Assembly (NCBI GenBank): GCA_009746045.1
Contig: RPFO01000022.1
Coordinates: 1,986,660 to 2,031,659, forward strand
Direction of reading: 5' to 3'
DNA length: 45,000 nt
Source: Mesostigma viride
Lineage: Eukaryota > Streptophyta > Mesostigmatophyceae > Mesostigmatales > Mesostigmataceae
The position numbers were made by a program, and so were the translations under genes. Positions 11,220-22,264 of the stretch are shown here, piece by piece. The notes beneath the pieces are model-generated. The model did no database searches. It was not told where the DNA came from and saw only the letters and a list, made by a program, of their open reading frames with translations. How positions within the stretch are numbered: the stretch's first letter is position 1; each line of letters begins with the position of its first letter.

Positions 11220-12042
11220 AGATATAAATATAATTACTTACAGCAGGGTGAAATCACTCAAATTATAACCAAAGCAAACGCCCAGCTATAAACCTATATA
11301 CAGAGCCATGTCAAAGCTCTATACTACGATAAGACCAATGGAAACTCCTAACGGGAGGAACCTAATAATAGCCCTGCTGCGGCCGCAAAATCAGCCCGCG
11401 TACGGCGGAGCATGATGTCAGCCATCATGATGGCCCGAGTCAGCGCCACCGACAAGCGCTGACGCTAATATGACGTCCGGGTCCGCGCCAACCATGGGGC
11501 CCGCTGGCCCTCCAGGTCCAGCCGGTCCTCCCGGAGCCGGCAACACTCCTTGAAGAAGGCAGAGGTCAGGGGCCCCATGGCCCCAAACTCCTCCAGGACA
11601 AAGGGCACCACACGATGGTGCCCGATGTCGCCGTAGGCCAGGAGCTTGGCCCGCTCCGCCCGGTCCGCCGTGTATAACCTGCCGTGAGGGAGGCCCCAGC
11701 CACGTGGCTAAGAGCCAAGGGCCGGCCGGCCGCGCCACCGAAACGTCAATAAGCAGATGCCGGCCACCCCCCTCAAAGTCCAGCACCACGATGTCAGGCC
11801 GGTGGTTAATTGGGGGAATAGCTAGAAGGCAGCGCCATCCGCATCCTCGGACCGGATGTTCGCGTGGGGGAAAACCGTGACCGAACCATGGCGAGCACCA
11901 TGCACCGTCAGGAGCTAGGACAGTGTGCAAATACAAATACCAATTCTGATTCTGTTGGCCCCCCATGCAGGCAAGGTATAGTGAGTCCCCGTGGGATCCA
12001 GCGGCTGCCCACAGCTACCACAATGTCAGGCCGCCCGGAAGA
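11220..12042 (-). mobile_element. 5'-truncated RLE retrotransposon copy
   Basis: This segment matches the 3' ~800 bp of the complete element at 38.44-43.78 kb, including the 3' UTR and the zinc finger and endonuclease coding region. Its ends abut GGAAGATATA on the left (11217-) and GGAAGATATATATA on the right (12040-), a probable target duplication with TA repeats. The reading frame is broken by many 2-6 bp insertions, for example a CATGAT-type insertion at 11422-11433, AATT at 11806-11812, CTAG at 11820-11825 and 11913-11917, and ATGC near 11900. Single-base differences are few. Confidence 0.85.
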
Positions 12043-12054
12043 TATATATATGGC

Positions 12055-13425
12055 TACTCATCCGCCGGCCCCTCAGGCAGGCGCTACGAGCACCTCTCCG
12101 TGATGGCGGGCCAATGATGGCGGGGCGACTCTTTGAGGCTGGGCACCACCGACTTGGCCGCGGGGTCCCTGGCCCCCGCGGCGCGCCCTTTGTTGGCTGG
12201 CTGGGGCACGCCTCATTGCCCTCCTGAAAGACGACGTCCCCCCGCCTGCTGGCCGCGTTCGTCCCATTGCTGCTTGCGGCGAGGTCCTACGCACGCTGCA
12301 TGGTGAGTAAGGTCATTTGTCGCCAAAAGGCCCCCGAGTTTCGCGCCTACTTCTGCCCCAACCGGAGTGATACTGAGGAGTCCGTCGCGGCCCAGCTTGG
12401 CGTCGCCACCAAAGCTGGGGGCAGCGACATCATCGTGCACACAGTTCAGGCCTACCTAGAGACGCATCCGACCCATGTGGCGCTGAAGGTGGATTGCCAC
12501 AACGCGTTCAATGCTGTCACCAAGGCTAGCATCTTTGAGGCCGTCGGCGAGGCGTTCCCTGACCTTCTTGCGTGCCAGGATGTAGCAGCCTGCTACATAC
12601 ATACGGCGAACCCACTCACCTCTCCTTCCTCATGGAGGATGGGACGTTCGCCGACGTTGCTTCCCGCACGGGAACCCAGCAAGGTGACCCGGCCCCTCGG
12701 CCCCTTTTACCTGACAGTCTGCCCCGCTGCATGCAAGGCTCTCCATTGTTGAGGTGTCCACGCTGCGCACCCGGATGTGGACGTCGTGCTCCTCGCCTAT
12801 ATATGGACGATATCCATGCCCTTGGCCCGGCCGGCGCTGTGGTTGCCAACCTGGCTGCCCTTGAAGTGGCCATGGCGCGGCCATCGGCCTTAGGCTCACC
12901 CTCCCCAAGTGTGCAGTCTTTTCGCCCCAGGGGGACTGCTCTGGCTTCCCGCGGCTATCCCGAGGGGCATTGCATGGCGCGGGCGCGTGGTTTCTCGTGC
13001 TTGGGCGTCCCTGTGGGTGACCCTGACTACGTCGAAGAGGAGCTCCGGGCCACCTGGAACAGCGCACCCATGTCCTCGAGACTTGGGCGCGCCTCAAGGA
13101 CCCCCAGACCAAAGGGCTCCTCCTGTGGTTTTGCGCCCACCCGCGGGTGGTTCACTGGCTCCGTGGCGCTCCCCCCCACTTCAATAGTGCGGCTTGCCGC
13201 GGAAGGCCAATGATGACGAGCGCATTCAGGTGCAGGCCGCCTTGCAGGTGCTCCTCCCCGGCCCTAGCCTGCCAGCTCACTCCATGCGCTTGGCCACCCT
13301 GAGTCCCCTGCCGCATGGGCGGGTGTGGGCTCACCCGCGCCGCCCGCCTCGCCCCCGCCGCCTTCCTTGGCTCTGTTGCTCAGGCCTGGGCGGAGATCTG
13401 CGAGGCCGGTTGATGGGCGGAGATC
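12055..13425 (+). pseudogene. Reverse transcriptase relic, diverged sister of the RLE element
   Basis: Frames here encode RYEHL-region residues, then VICRQKAPEFRAYFCP, VALKVDCHNAFNAV (motif A), TGTQQGDPA (motif B) and LYMDDIHALG (motif C). They also include GVPVGDPDYVEEELRATW and a thumb region with KGLL-like and RGW residues. It aligns along its length with the RT of the complete element at 38.4-43.8 kb, but with many substitutions, so it is a different lineage of the same clade. Frameshifts and stops break it into several pieces. It ends at a fragment of the AGTTGTACAAGC foldback arm (13426). Confidence 0.75.
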
Positions 13426-13506
13426 TGCGCAGGATGTAAGAATATGCGTTTACCTTAAAGCAAAAAGGTTTCCGCATAAAAAGTATAAGCAGTAGCTTGT
13501 ACAACT
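13426..13506. repeat. Solo half-arm of the AGTTGTACAAGC foldback element
   Basis: Starting at the TGCGCAGG centre and ending in GCTTGTACAACT, this 81-bp piece equals the right half of the inverted repeats at 10256-10411 and 10658-10810, with several substitutions. The left half is missing. Confidence 0.75.
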
Positions 13507-13857
13507 GTCATGGCAAATAGTTAACTAAATTGTGCTAATGGCCGGTGCACTAGAAAAATGTGAAAAACTTAGGGTAGCTCTAGTAGTGGGTTTCGAAACA
13601 GGACCACAGATGGCATATGTAGTTTTCGCAGCTGTTCAGGCCGATGACTTGGCCTGATCCGAAGGCATCTCAAACTAAAAGATTGACCAACTGCGAAAAT
13701 TTATAATAACCTCAAGTGATACCAGAGAGTGGTGGGCCAGTAATAATTTCAGAAATCGTGCTAGACATGCAAACTACGTGACAGCGGTGGTGCGTAGGAG
13801 TACTACACACGTGTCCAAGCCGGAAGTTTTAGACCGGCTACTAGCTACATGCAGACC

Positions 13858-14045
13858 AGGGTTGGGCGTAAAGGGTTTACGTTACGTCATTTACGAAATT
13901 ACGTGGTTTACGTACGTTGGTTTACGTTACGAGTTACGTGGCGACAAAATGGCACGTAAGACCTCTACGTACGTACCCCTTTTACGTTACGTTTCTACGT
14001 TACGTTCCACGCAAAGCCGCTACGTAAATTGACGTAAACGTAATC
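13858..14045. repeat. TACGT-rich clustered repeat
   Basis: TTACGT, TACGTTACGT and ACGTAA occur more than a dozen times within ~190 bp in both orientations. The left side begins CAGGGTTGGGCGTAAAGGG, which resembles a hAT-type terminal sequence with subterminal repeats. No matching right end was found. Confidence 0.5.
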
Positions 14046-16008
14046 AGTGTGGGAATGTCGGCAGAGAGTCCTTATTCACTCGACGCCCGACGGCCGACGC
14101 GCCGGGCCTGCCACGGCTTTTTCGGCTGCCAGTATAATTATGAACCGGTGCCTCAACTTTTGCATCCACCACTTGCCGCTTGCGCCTGTCTTTTCACTGA
14201 TGCAGTTTCACAAATTGCGACCATTCGTGACGCCCAAGACCCGTGGGCGCCAATAATTGGCATGGCGCTTGGGTGTGCTGGCTTGATTGGCTTTACATGC
14301 AACTCAAATTCAAATTCGCATCTATAACGCCTTCCTCTTTTCTGAAAATCTGCAGTCGGCGACCTGTATAACTGCTGGTTAACGTCAGAATCGCGGAGTT
14401 CGTGCAACGGAAAAGAGTACATCTGCACACGAGCCCGTCGCCATTTCTTGGCGCTCAACAGCAGCCGTTGCGACGACTGCAGATTGCCACCGGGCTATGG
14501 GCGCTCATCGCCGCCGTCTAAACAAATTACGCGCAGAAGGGGCGATTGCCGAAGAGCCAGATGAGGAGGATAAAACAAAGAAGAGGTATCCGACTCCCGC
14601 TGCCCCGTTGACGGCCAGCCAAATCCAGGATATTACCACAACGCTGAAGCGCTTGCGATGGTTAAAAGTTGTCGTCGTTGCAATTACATGGGTAATCATG
14701 GTGGTGGTAATAACAAGGGGAGCGGGACTACTATGACCAATGAAGTTGTCTGGAGATCCGGCTGACCGGGCGTCTTGCCGCGGTCGGTATATCAATGAGA
14801 CAGCCAGCGCAGGCCAAAATTCTGGTGAATCCGGACCATGGCTGTTCGAGCCTGCCGTTATCTTATCCGCGTTAACCCAGTCGTTATGTAGAAGAATTGC
14901 TTGTGCAGCTGCCAATGGCGAACTGGGATGGGCGGAATGATGCTACCCTTTCTGGGATGCACATCCGGGGCTTGCCTACATGCTGGTATCCCCTGCAATC
15001 CGTGTTATCAAGGTCTAGGGTGGAATTGCGTCGCCTTTGCTGGCTGGTGGGGTGCACAAGGTCCACAAACGAGGCCCAGCACCTTCTGCCTTAGCAGTTA
15101 TGTCGTGCTGCTAGCGTGACCTAGCCAGTCGTTTCATTTCACCGCTGGGCAATGCTGCTATGCGTGACACGGTGTATCCAGTGAACGCGTGTCAAGTCTG
15201 CCTGTATACCAGGGCTGCATGATGCTCTTGCAGTTTAATGGTAATATGGTGGAGATGGGATGGCGTGGTGCATGTGTCGCGTCGCTGACCTCACTATGCA
15301 CATCCTGCATGGATATGATATAATCAACTGCATGGAAAATACCGGACGATGAGACAACCTGCGCACAACAAGTGCACTAGCAGCTTGCGACCATGGAAGC
15401 TCATAAAAGCCTGCCCATGTCTTACCCGTGTTTGACTTTTATGACCGTCCTAGCTTGATCTGGATGGTGGAGCTGAAACTGGAAATGATTTGGAGGTGGG
15501 CACATTCATTAATTAAACTCGTGCTCCCATTGGGCTCATGGAGTATTGACCCCCGATAGATGGATGGATGGGTGCACACAATCCTGTACCGGTCTATTCT
15601 GTTTTGTTACACACAATCCTACTGGTCTATTTTATCTAGAGTGAGCCAGACCCTAGGGGTCTTGCCTAGCATGCTTCCCGCGCTTACAAACGCGCGGCTT
15701 CCCCACTGGTGGGGGGTCATTGTCCTCTATATAACCTGAGCCCACTTGGCCTGGGTGGACACATGTCGTGGCGCATTTTACTTGAGGATTTTACATCAAT
15801 GAGACAACCAGTGCAGGCCAGAAATCTGGAGAATTAGCTTGAGCGTGCCGTTATCTTATCCGCGTTTTCGAGTCGTTCAGAATGATGAATAGGAAGGGAG
15901 TAGGAGTTACTTAATTGATTAATTTATAAGTCTCGTGTCCCCGTACTGGGGGACCACGGAGCACTGAATTCCCCAATCACCATGTATGTTGTCTCCTTGA
16001 TATATATT
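14046..16008. other. No gene recognised; dispersed repeats
   Basis: Repeat R1 (GAGACARCCAG..) occurs at 14795-14880 and 15799-15880, with a partial block at 15350-15430. LINE-like TTAA tail modules with CTCCC(A/G)TT blocks lie at 15508-15560 and 15910-15965. The open frame at 14497-14736 encodes a charged N-terminus followed by a hydrophobic segment (VVVVAITWVIMVVVI), but has no recognised family and no supporting context. Confidence 0.4.
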
Positions 16009-16418
16009 TAAAAAATATAATTACTTACAACAGAGTGAAATCACTCAAACCAAAGCAAACGCCCAGCTATAAACCTATATACAGAGCCATGTCAAAGCTC
16101 TATACTACGATAAGACCAATGGAAACGCCTAACGGGAGGAACCTAATAGCCCTGCTGCACCGCAAAATCAGCCCGCGTACGGCGGAGCATGATGTCAGCC
16201 ATGGCCCGAGTCAGCGCCACCGACAAGCGCTGACGCCAATATGACGTCCAGGTCCGCGCCGACCATGGGGCCCGCTGGCCCTCCAGGTCCAGCCGGTCCT
16301 CCCGGAGCCGGCAACACTCCTTGAAGAAGGCGGAGGTCAGGGGCCCCATGGCCCCAAACTCCTCCAGGACAAAGGGCACCACACGATGGTGCCCGACGTC
16401 GCCATAGGCCAGGAGCTT
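16009..16418 (-). mobile_element. 5'-truncated RLE retrotransposon copy
   Basis: The 3' UTR and the last ~90 codons of the endonuclease frame match the complete element. The left flank CCTTGATATATAT and the right flank GATATATATACCTTGATATA indicate a target duplication containing CTTGATATATA. The 3' UTR reads TTACTTACA on this strand, i.e. TGTAAGTAA in element sense. Confidence 0.85.
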
Positions 16419-16629
16419 GATATATATACCTTGATATATATATCAATTGCTGCGTGTAGTTTTGTGATGTATCGTTAGTTGTACCTTGTGCAGCTGGCGT
16501 GATCCTTGGATGTCTGTGTCAGATTACAATTAATTTCTTCAGGGTTATTCTCCCAGTTATCGGGTTTTTCCTTATGTTGCATGCCTATCTCACCTCCGTA
16601 ATCTATCATTCTCAATGAATATATATCAA

Positions 16630-16720
16630 TTCATTCATTCATTAAAGAACATAACTTCGCTGGGAGCTTATGTAACACATAGCCCTGAGAGGGGGCATAT
16701 GGTTTGTAATACATTCATAT
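16630..16720 (-). repeat. L1-type 3' end module with ATTC tail
   Basis: The block AACATAACTTCGCTGGGAGC followed by TTATGTAACACATAGCCCTG matches the modules at 10.95 and 35.42 kb. Here the tail is (ATTC)n on the plus strand (16620-16645) instead of TTAA. Confidence 0.55.
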
Positions 16721-17964
16721 CAATATGGAGATGGAAATGTGCAGCCTTGTTCATTGATCTATTATGGCTGGCTTTACGCTAAGACTGACTATATAGATAG
16801 ATATCACGCCGGCTGCCGTGGCATCTCCCGGCCGCCCGGCAGGAAGAGCTGCTTTCCCTGGACGAGCGGGTGGGTCAGAAGGTGGTCGAGTTCGTCACGG
16901 CGGTGGCTCGGGACGCTCAGGTCTCGGTGCAGGCGGCCTACCTCGCGGGCGGCGCCGACCTGGGCCTCATGTCCCCGCGGCAGCTTCGCCTCTTCTTGGA
17001 TGACCAGGCCCCGCCTCCCGGCCCGGTTGCCAGTGGGGGCTTTCTCATCACCTCCCTCAGCCTGGCACAGGCCGCCATGCTGCGTGTGGAGTTCGGGGCC
17101 CCCATCGCGGTTCAGGGCGGCCAGGCCATCTTGGTGGACTCGGCCGGGCGCGCCCAGCCCCTAACCGCGGGGACGCCTGTTTCTGCCTTCCTCCACGACA
17201 TCCTGGAGTTGGCAGGCATCCCGCACGAATGGCACCGGGCCGCGGCTGACCAACCGGTCGGCATCCTCTCGCGCGCCCAGATTGCTGCTCTCCCGGGTTG
17301 CTGGGAGGCCGGCTGGGACCCGCCCCCCCCTCATGTCCGGTCCCTTCTGGAGGGGGACGACCCCAAGTCGGGCTCCTGTGCCATCTGCATGCCTTGAGCC
17401 CTTCCGGCCGGGGGATGGCTTGTGTCGCCTGCCCGCGTGCGGCCACACATTCCATCAAGCATGCATCGCGCGCAGCTTGCTCCACTCCGCGCCGCGCTGT
17501 CCGTTGTGCCGGGCTGTTGTGCCGCCCCCTGGGACTGCGCTAATTCCTCTCGGCCCGCCCCCGGTCTCGCTGGGTCCCCCGCAGGGTCCTTCCCAGGCCC
17601 CGGGGCCAGCTGCCTCCCCGGCCCCTCGGCCGCCGCCCCCGGCCTCGTTGCCGGGGCCTGGGGTGGTCGCGGGCGGGCTGGCGAGTCCCCGGCCTGGGAG
17701 GGGCGCCGGCGTTCTCGATCCCCCTCCGCTGGGGGTCTCCCCGGTGGGCACTGCCTACTCCGTGGCCCCGGCGGGCATGCCAGGCGCTGGTCGGGTCGTG
17801 GTGCGCGCGCCTGCCGGCCCGGCTGGGGAGACGCCGCAGGCCCCACCTGCCTTTGCTGGCGCCGCTCCCCGCCACTCAGCGCCCGCCGACGGCCTTCACC
17901 GGTGTGCCGTGCGGCTTCCCACGGGGTCCCCGTGTGCTGGTGTGTTCCACAACCGTAACCTCCT

Positions 17965-18428
17965 AGTTAGATGAGATGCTTAGGCTGACACACGGATTTC
18001 CGGCCTGCGCGCCGCGTATTGCCTACCGCGGCTGAGCGGGACACCTCAGTACTGTACGGCAGGTCGTACGGTCCTGAGGTGTCATGTGGACTGATGTGCG
18101 GTTAGTGCCAGACTGTGCCTCGACTCTAGCTCGACCCGGCAGATCCAGGTTATCGGGGTCTGACGGGCCGAGTGTAGTTGATGCTAGTGACGTGGTCGCA
18201 TGGCATTGCAGTGTACAGTTGTCCACTGGTAGACGCTGCAGTCAGCGCTGCCATAGGCATATAGGCGTAGCACTGGGGCCGGAGTGCCACAGCACCGAGT
18301 TGCACACGCAGACACAGCGTTCCATTCTGATGAGCTCGTTGAGCGTTCATTGTATTATTTGCATAATACACATTTCTCTCCACTCTCATTTTCAGTGAGT
18401 TGTCTGCCGCTAGCTCGGCTTTCCAACT
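17965..18428. mobile_element. 464-bp element with AGTT..AACT ends and 5-bp target duplication
   Basis: This segment interrupts copy B and is absent from the complete element (compare 41730). It is flanked by CTCCT on both sides (17960-17964 and 18429-18433). It starts AGTTAGATGAG and ends TTTCCAACT. Inside, 18039-18083 can form a hairpin with ~19-bp arms (GACACCTCAG..CTGAGGTGTC). It shares the terminal AGTT and the 5-bp duplication with the foldback elements at 3.9 and 10.3 kb, but lacks their arms and tRNA-like module. Confidence 0.7.
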
Positions 18429-19645
18429 CTCCTCTGCCAGCACCTTCGCGCTGTGCACCCCGATCTCGGCGCAGCGGATCTGCAGGCCATGAGCTGTTAC
18501 CGGTGCCCGGAAGCTCACTGCCAGCGGGTGTACTCCATTCACGGGCGCGCTCAGCACGCGCGCGCCTCAACCGGCCCCTCAACCGGCCAGCCATCCCGGC
18601 CCCCTCCCCCCCTCCCGCCTCGGCTCCCACCGGCTCCCAGCCCCCGCCGCCCGACTACTCGGCCAGTTGGCGTTGGCTTGACACGGTTCCCTAGGATCGA
18701 TGCATGCGCCATCAACCCGACGTCTACCCTGACCGACCTCCCCGGCCACCAAGCGCGTAGCGGCTTGTCGCGCAATGTGCAATCGTTTCTCTCCGGCGCA
18801 TGCACGCCGCTCCGGACGACCCGCTGGGCTTTAAACTGCACATGGTGACCCCCCGCCTGCTCCTCACCCGGCCCTCTCGGGCGTGGTGTGCGCGGCCTCC
18901 AGGGTGCGGTTATTGCCCGTTGCCGACGCTTTCTGCAGGGGGACTGGGAGGGGCTGTTTGGCGTGCCGCCAGGCCCGCGCACGGCCCGGCTGTCGGGGGA
19001 GGTCTCCTTCGAGCGGGTGGCCGCCGACGTCATCCGCCTCGTCCGCGAGGGGCAGCTCAGCCAGGCCATGACCCGGCCGCTTGGAAATGGCCAAGCTGGC
19101 CCCAGCCAATGCGGCTACCCTGGCGGCCTTGGAGGCTCTTCACCCTGCGGAGCCCGGATTCCAGCTGCCGCCGTGCCGGAGCCCCTGCCGGCCCCCCTCC
19201 GGCTGGACCGCGACTGCTTCCTGGAGGTGATGCGTGCGGTCCCGCGGGCTTCCTCTACCGGGCCGTCGGGCTGGCGCTACGAGCACTTGGAGGTCCTGGT
19301 GGGGCATGGGGGCGAGGACATTCTCTTTGACACCCTCATTGACCTGGCGGCTGGTCGCGTTCCTCCCGCTGCGCGCGAGTGGTTAGCGGGCGCTCACCTC
19401 CTCGCTCTGCTCAAGGGTGTCTTGCCCCCCCCCGAGGGCAAGGTGCGCCCGATCGCCTGCGGTGAGGTGCTCCGCAAGCTCGTGGGCAAAGTGATCTGCC
19501 GCCAAAAGGCGCGCCCGAGCTCCGTGCCTTTTTCTGCCCGCCCCTCGCAGCGGGTGAGACCTCGGTGGCGGCCCAGCTGGGGGTGACGACTCCAGGCGGG
19601 GCGGATATCCTCATCCATTCGGTGCAGGCCTATATATATACCTCG

Positions 19646-20534
19646 CGGAGTGTGGGCTCGGCGTACCTTCGTGCTCTTCCCATGGCCCCCCCATTCGCCT
19701 TGGCTCCCAGCCACTACTCGGTGGCGCTCCGGCACCAGCTATTTGCCCCGCAGCCTCTTGTTCCGGCTGGGCGGCCTTGTGGTAGCTGTGGGCAGCCGCT
19801 GGATCCCACGGGGACTCACTACCTTGCCTGCATGGGGGGCCAACAGAATCAGAATTGGTATTTGTATTTGCACACTGTCCTCCTGACGGTGGTGCTCGCC
19901 ATGATTCGGTCGGTTTTCCCCCACGCGAACATCCGGTCCGAGGATGCGGATGGCGCTGCCTTCTATTCCCCCAACCACCGGCCTGACATCGTGGTGCTGG
20001 ACTTTGAGGGGGGTGGCCGGCATCTGCTTATTGACGTTTCGGTGGCGCGGCCCTTGGCTCTTAGCCACGTGGCTGGGGCCTCCCTCACGGCAGGTTACAC
20101 GGCGGACCGGGCGGAGCGGGCCAAGCTCCTGGCCTACGGCGACGTCGGGCACCATCGTGTGGTGCCCTTTGTCCTGGAGGAGTTTGGGGCCATGGGGCCC
20201 CTGACCTCCGCCTTCTTCAAGGAGTGTTGCCGGCTCCGGGAGGACCGGCTGGACCTGGAGGGCCAGCGGGCCCCATGGTCGGCGCGGACCTGGACGTCAT
20301 ATTGGCGTCAGCGCTTGTCGGTGGCGCTGACTCGGGCCATGGCTGACATCATGCTCCGCCGTACGCGGGCTGATTTTGCGGTGCAGCAGGGCTATTAGGT
20401 TCCTCCCGTTAGGCGTTTTCATTGGTCTTATCATAGTATAGAGCTTTGACATGGCTCTGTATATAGGTTTATAGCTGGGCGTTTGCTTTGGTTTGAGTGA
20501 TTTCACTCTGCTGTAAGTAATTATATTTTTATAA
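19646..20534 (+). mobile_element. 5'-truncated RLE copy C, inserted in copy B
   Basis: It starts inside the C-terminal part of ORF2 and has an intact end of the endonuclease frame through the stop at 20398 and the 3' UTR. It lies between two copies of TATATATACCTCG (19633-19645 and 20535-20547). The open frame includes CGSCGQPLDPTGTHYLAC and the RPD..LIDVSV endonuclease residues without frame breaks. Confidence 0.9.
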
Positions 20535-20547
20535 TATATATACCTCG

Positions 20548-21159
20548 TCCTCCGGTCCGAGGATGCGGATGGCGCTGCCTTCTATTCCCCCAACCACCGG
20601 CCTGACATCGTGGTGCTGGACTTTGAGGGGGGTGGCCGGCATCTGCTTATTGACGTTTCGGTGGCGCGGCCCTTGGCTCTTAGCCACGTGGCTGGGGCCT
20701 CCCTCACGGCAGGTTACACGGCGGACCGGGCGGAGCGGGCCATTGAAGCTCCTGGCCTACGGCGACGTCGGGCACCATCGTGTGGTGCCCTTTGTCCTGG
20801 AGGAGTTTGGGGCCATGGGGCCCCTGACCTCCGCCTTCTTCAAGGAGTGTTGCCGGCTCCGGGAGGACCGGCTGGACCTGGAGGGCCAGCGGGCCCCATG
20901 GTCGGCGCGGACCTGGACGTCATATTGGCGTCAGCGCTTGTCGGTGGCGCTGACTCGGGCCATGGCTGACATCATGCTCCGCCGTACGCGGGCTGATTTT
21001 GCGGTGCAGCAGGGCTATTAGGTTCCTCCCGTTAGGCGTTTCCATTGGTCTTATCGTAGTATAGAGCTTTGACATGGCTCTGTATATAGGTTTATAGCTG
21101 GGCGTTTGCTTTGGTTTGATTGAGTGATTTCACTCTGTTGTAAGTAATTATATTTTTAA
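20548..21159 (+). mobile_element. 5'-truncated RLE copy D, inserted at the end of copy C
   Basis: It begins inside the endonuclease coding region and ends with the same 3' UTR. It lies between the second and third copies of TATATATACCTCG (20535-20547 and 21160-21172). It differs from copy C mainly by small insertions: TTGA at 20743-20746 and a TTGA duplication at 21117-21122. Confidence 0.9.
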
Positions 21160-21783
21160 TATATATACCTCGAGGCCCACCCCACTCACGCTGTCGTCAA
21201 GGTCGACTGCCACAACGCGTTCAACAGCCTGTCCCGCGCCAGCATGTTTGCGGCAGTCATGGAGTCCTTCGAGGACCGTTGTACGCTTGGACAGCCGTGA
21301 CAGTGCTACGGCCAGCCCGGCCAACTGGTTCACATGATTCATGGAGAACGGCACTCGCGGCGGCCTGCTGTCGCGGTCGGGCACCCAGCAAGGGGACCCC
21401 CTGGGACTCCTGTACTTTGCCGCCCCCCTCCAGGGTTGCCTCCAAGCGGTCCATGATGCCCACCCGGCGGTCGCTATCCAGGCTTACTTGGATGATATCT
21501 ACCTCCTGGGCCCTGTGCCGGACACCACCGCGGCTCTGCTGGCACTGCAGACCGCGGTGGCCGACATCAACCTCCATGCAGTTGACCCTGGCCAAGTGCG
21601 CGGTGTACTCGCCCCAAGGTGATTGCATGCTCCGGCTTTCCGCCCCAGCTCTTGGGCCGGGACGAGCGCCTCCATGGGTTGGATGTCCTCGGCGTTCCGG
21701 TTGGCGACCCCGAGTTTGTCATCGATGCTCTGCGGGCCGCCCTCGAGGCACGCACTGAGGTACTGCCCTTGATTGCGCGCCTC

Positions 21784-22205
21784 AAATACTTTTTGCCGGC
21801 GACATGCAGGACAACCCTGCCAGACGCCGGTCTGCAGTGGGCATGGCGGGGTAAAGCCGTGTTGAGTGCGCACCGAAGTGGTCGACCCCTCATACAACGT
21901 GCGGATGACGGTAACTGATCAGGGGAGTGGGGACGCGAGCGCCGCGAGCAAGTACAGCCCATATAGAGCGTCCCAGAGGACAGAATCAAAAGCCTTGATG
22001 AAGTCGACGAAGATCATGATAACGGGAAACTCACCATGACGTTGCAGGATAGCGATTTCCTCGAAGAGGCGACGCGCGACGAAGATGGCCATGACGGTGT
22101 TGCGCCCAGAACGAAAGCCCATTTGACTTTCCCCTAGGTGACGGTCAAGAGCAGAACGAAGGCGGTTGAGGATCATGCGCATGAACAACTTGTGCACATA
22201 CAGGG
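21784..22205 (-). pseudogene. LINE reverse transcriptase fragment (not RLE type)
   Basis: Minus-strand frames encode KLFMRMILNRLRSALDRHLG, ESQMGFRSGRNT, then VIMIFVDFIKAFDSVLWDAL (motif A, about 22025-21970). In another frame they give LQTGVWQGCP (motif B, about 21840-21810). This is a typical APE-type non-LTR retrotransposon RT, distinct from the RLE element. It is 5'- and 3'-truncated and frameshifted. Confidence 0.75.
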
Positions 22206-22264
22206 ATTAAAAGCACTCCGGTGCTCCGTGACTCCCCAATATTAACGGGAGCACCAGTTTAATT

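Larger units (their letters stand above)
16797..21783 (+). mobile_element. Long RLE retrotransposon copy (B), 5'-truncated and triply interrupted
   Basis: From GATATCACGCCGG at about 16797 this plus-strand copy matches the complete element starting just upstream of its ELLSLDERV segment. It carries the unrecognised ORF1 region, the RING-H2 finger (about 17370-17530), the C2H2-type fingers, and the RT up to just past motif C. It stops matching at about 21783. It is interrupted by an AGTT..AACT element (17965-18428) and by two stacked truncated copies (19646-20534 and 20548-21159). It resumes at 21173 exactly where it left off (codons for QAYLEAHPTHA). Small insertions such as ATGC near 17390, 21575 and 21626 and GATT near 21335 break the frame. 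The stop TAG separating ORF1 from ORF2 is at 18758-18760, as in the complete copy. Confidence 0.85.
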
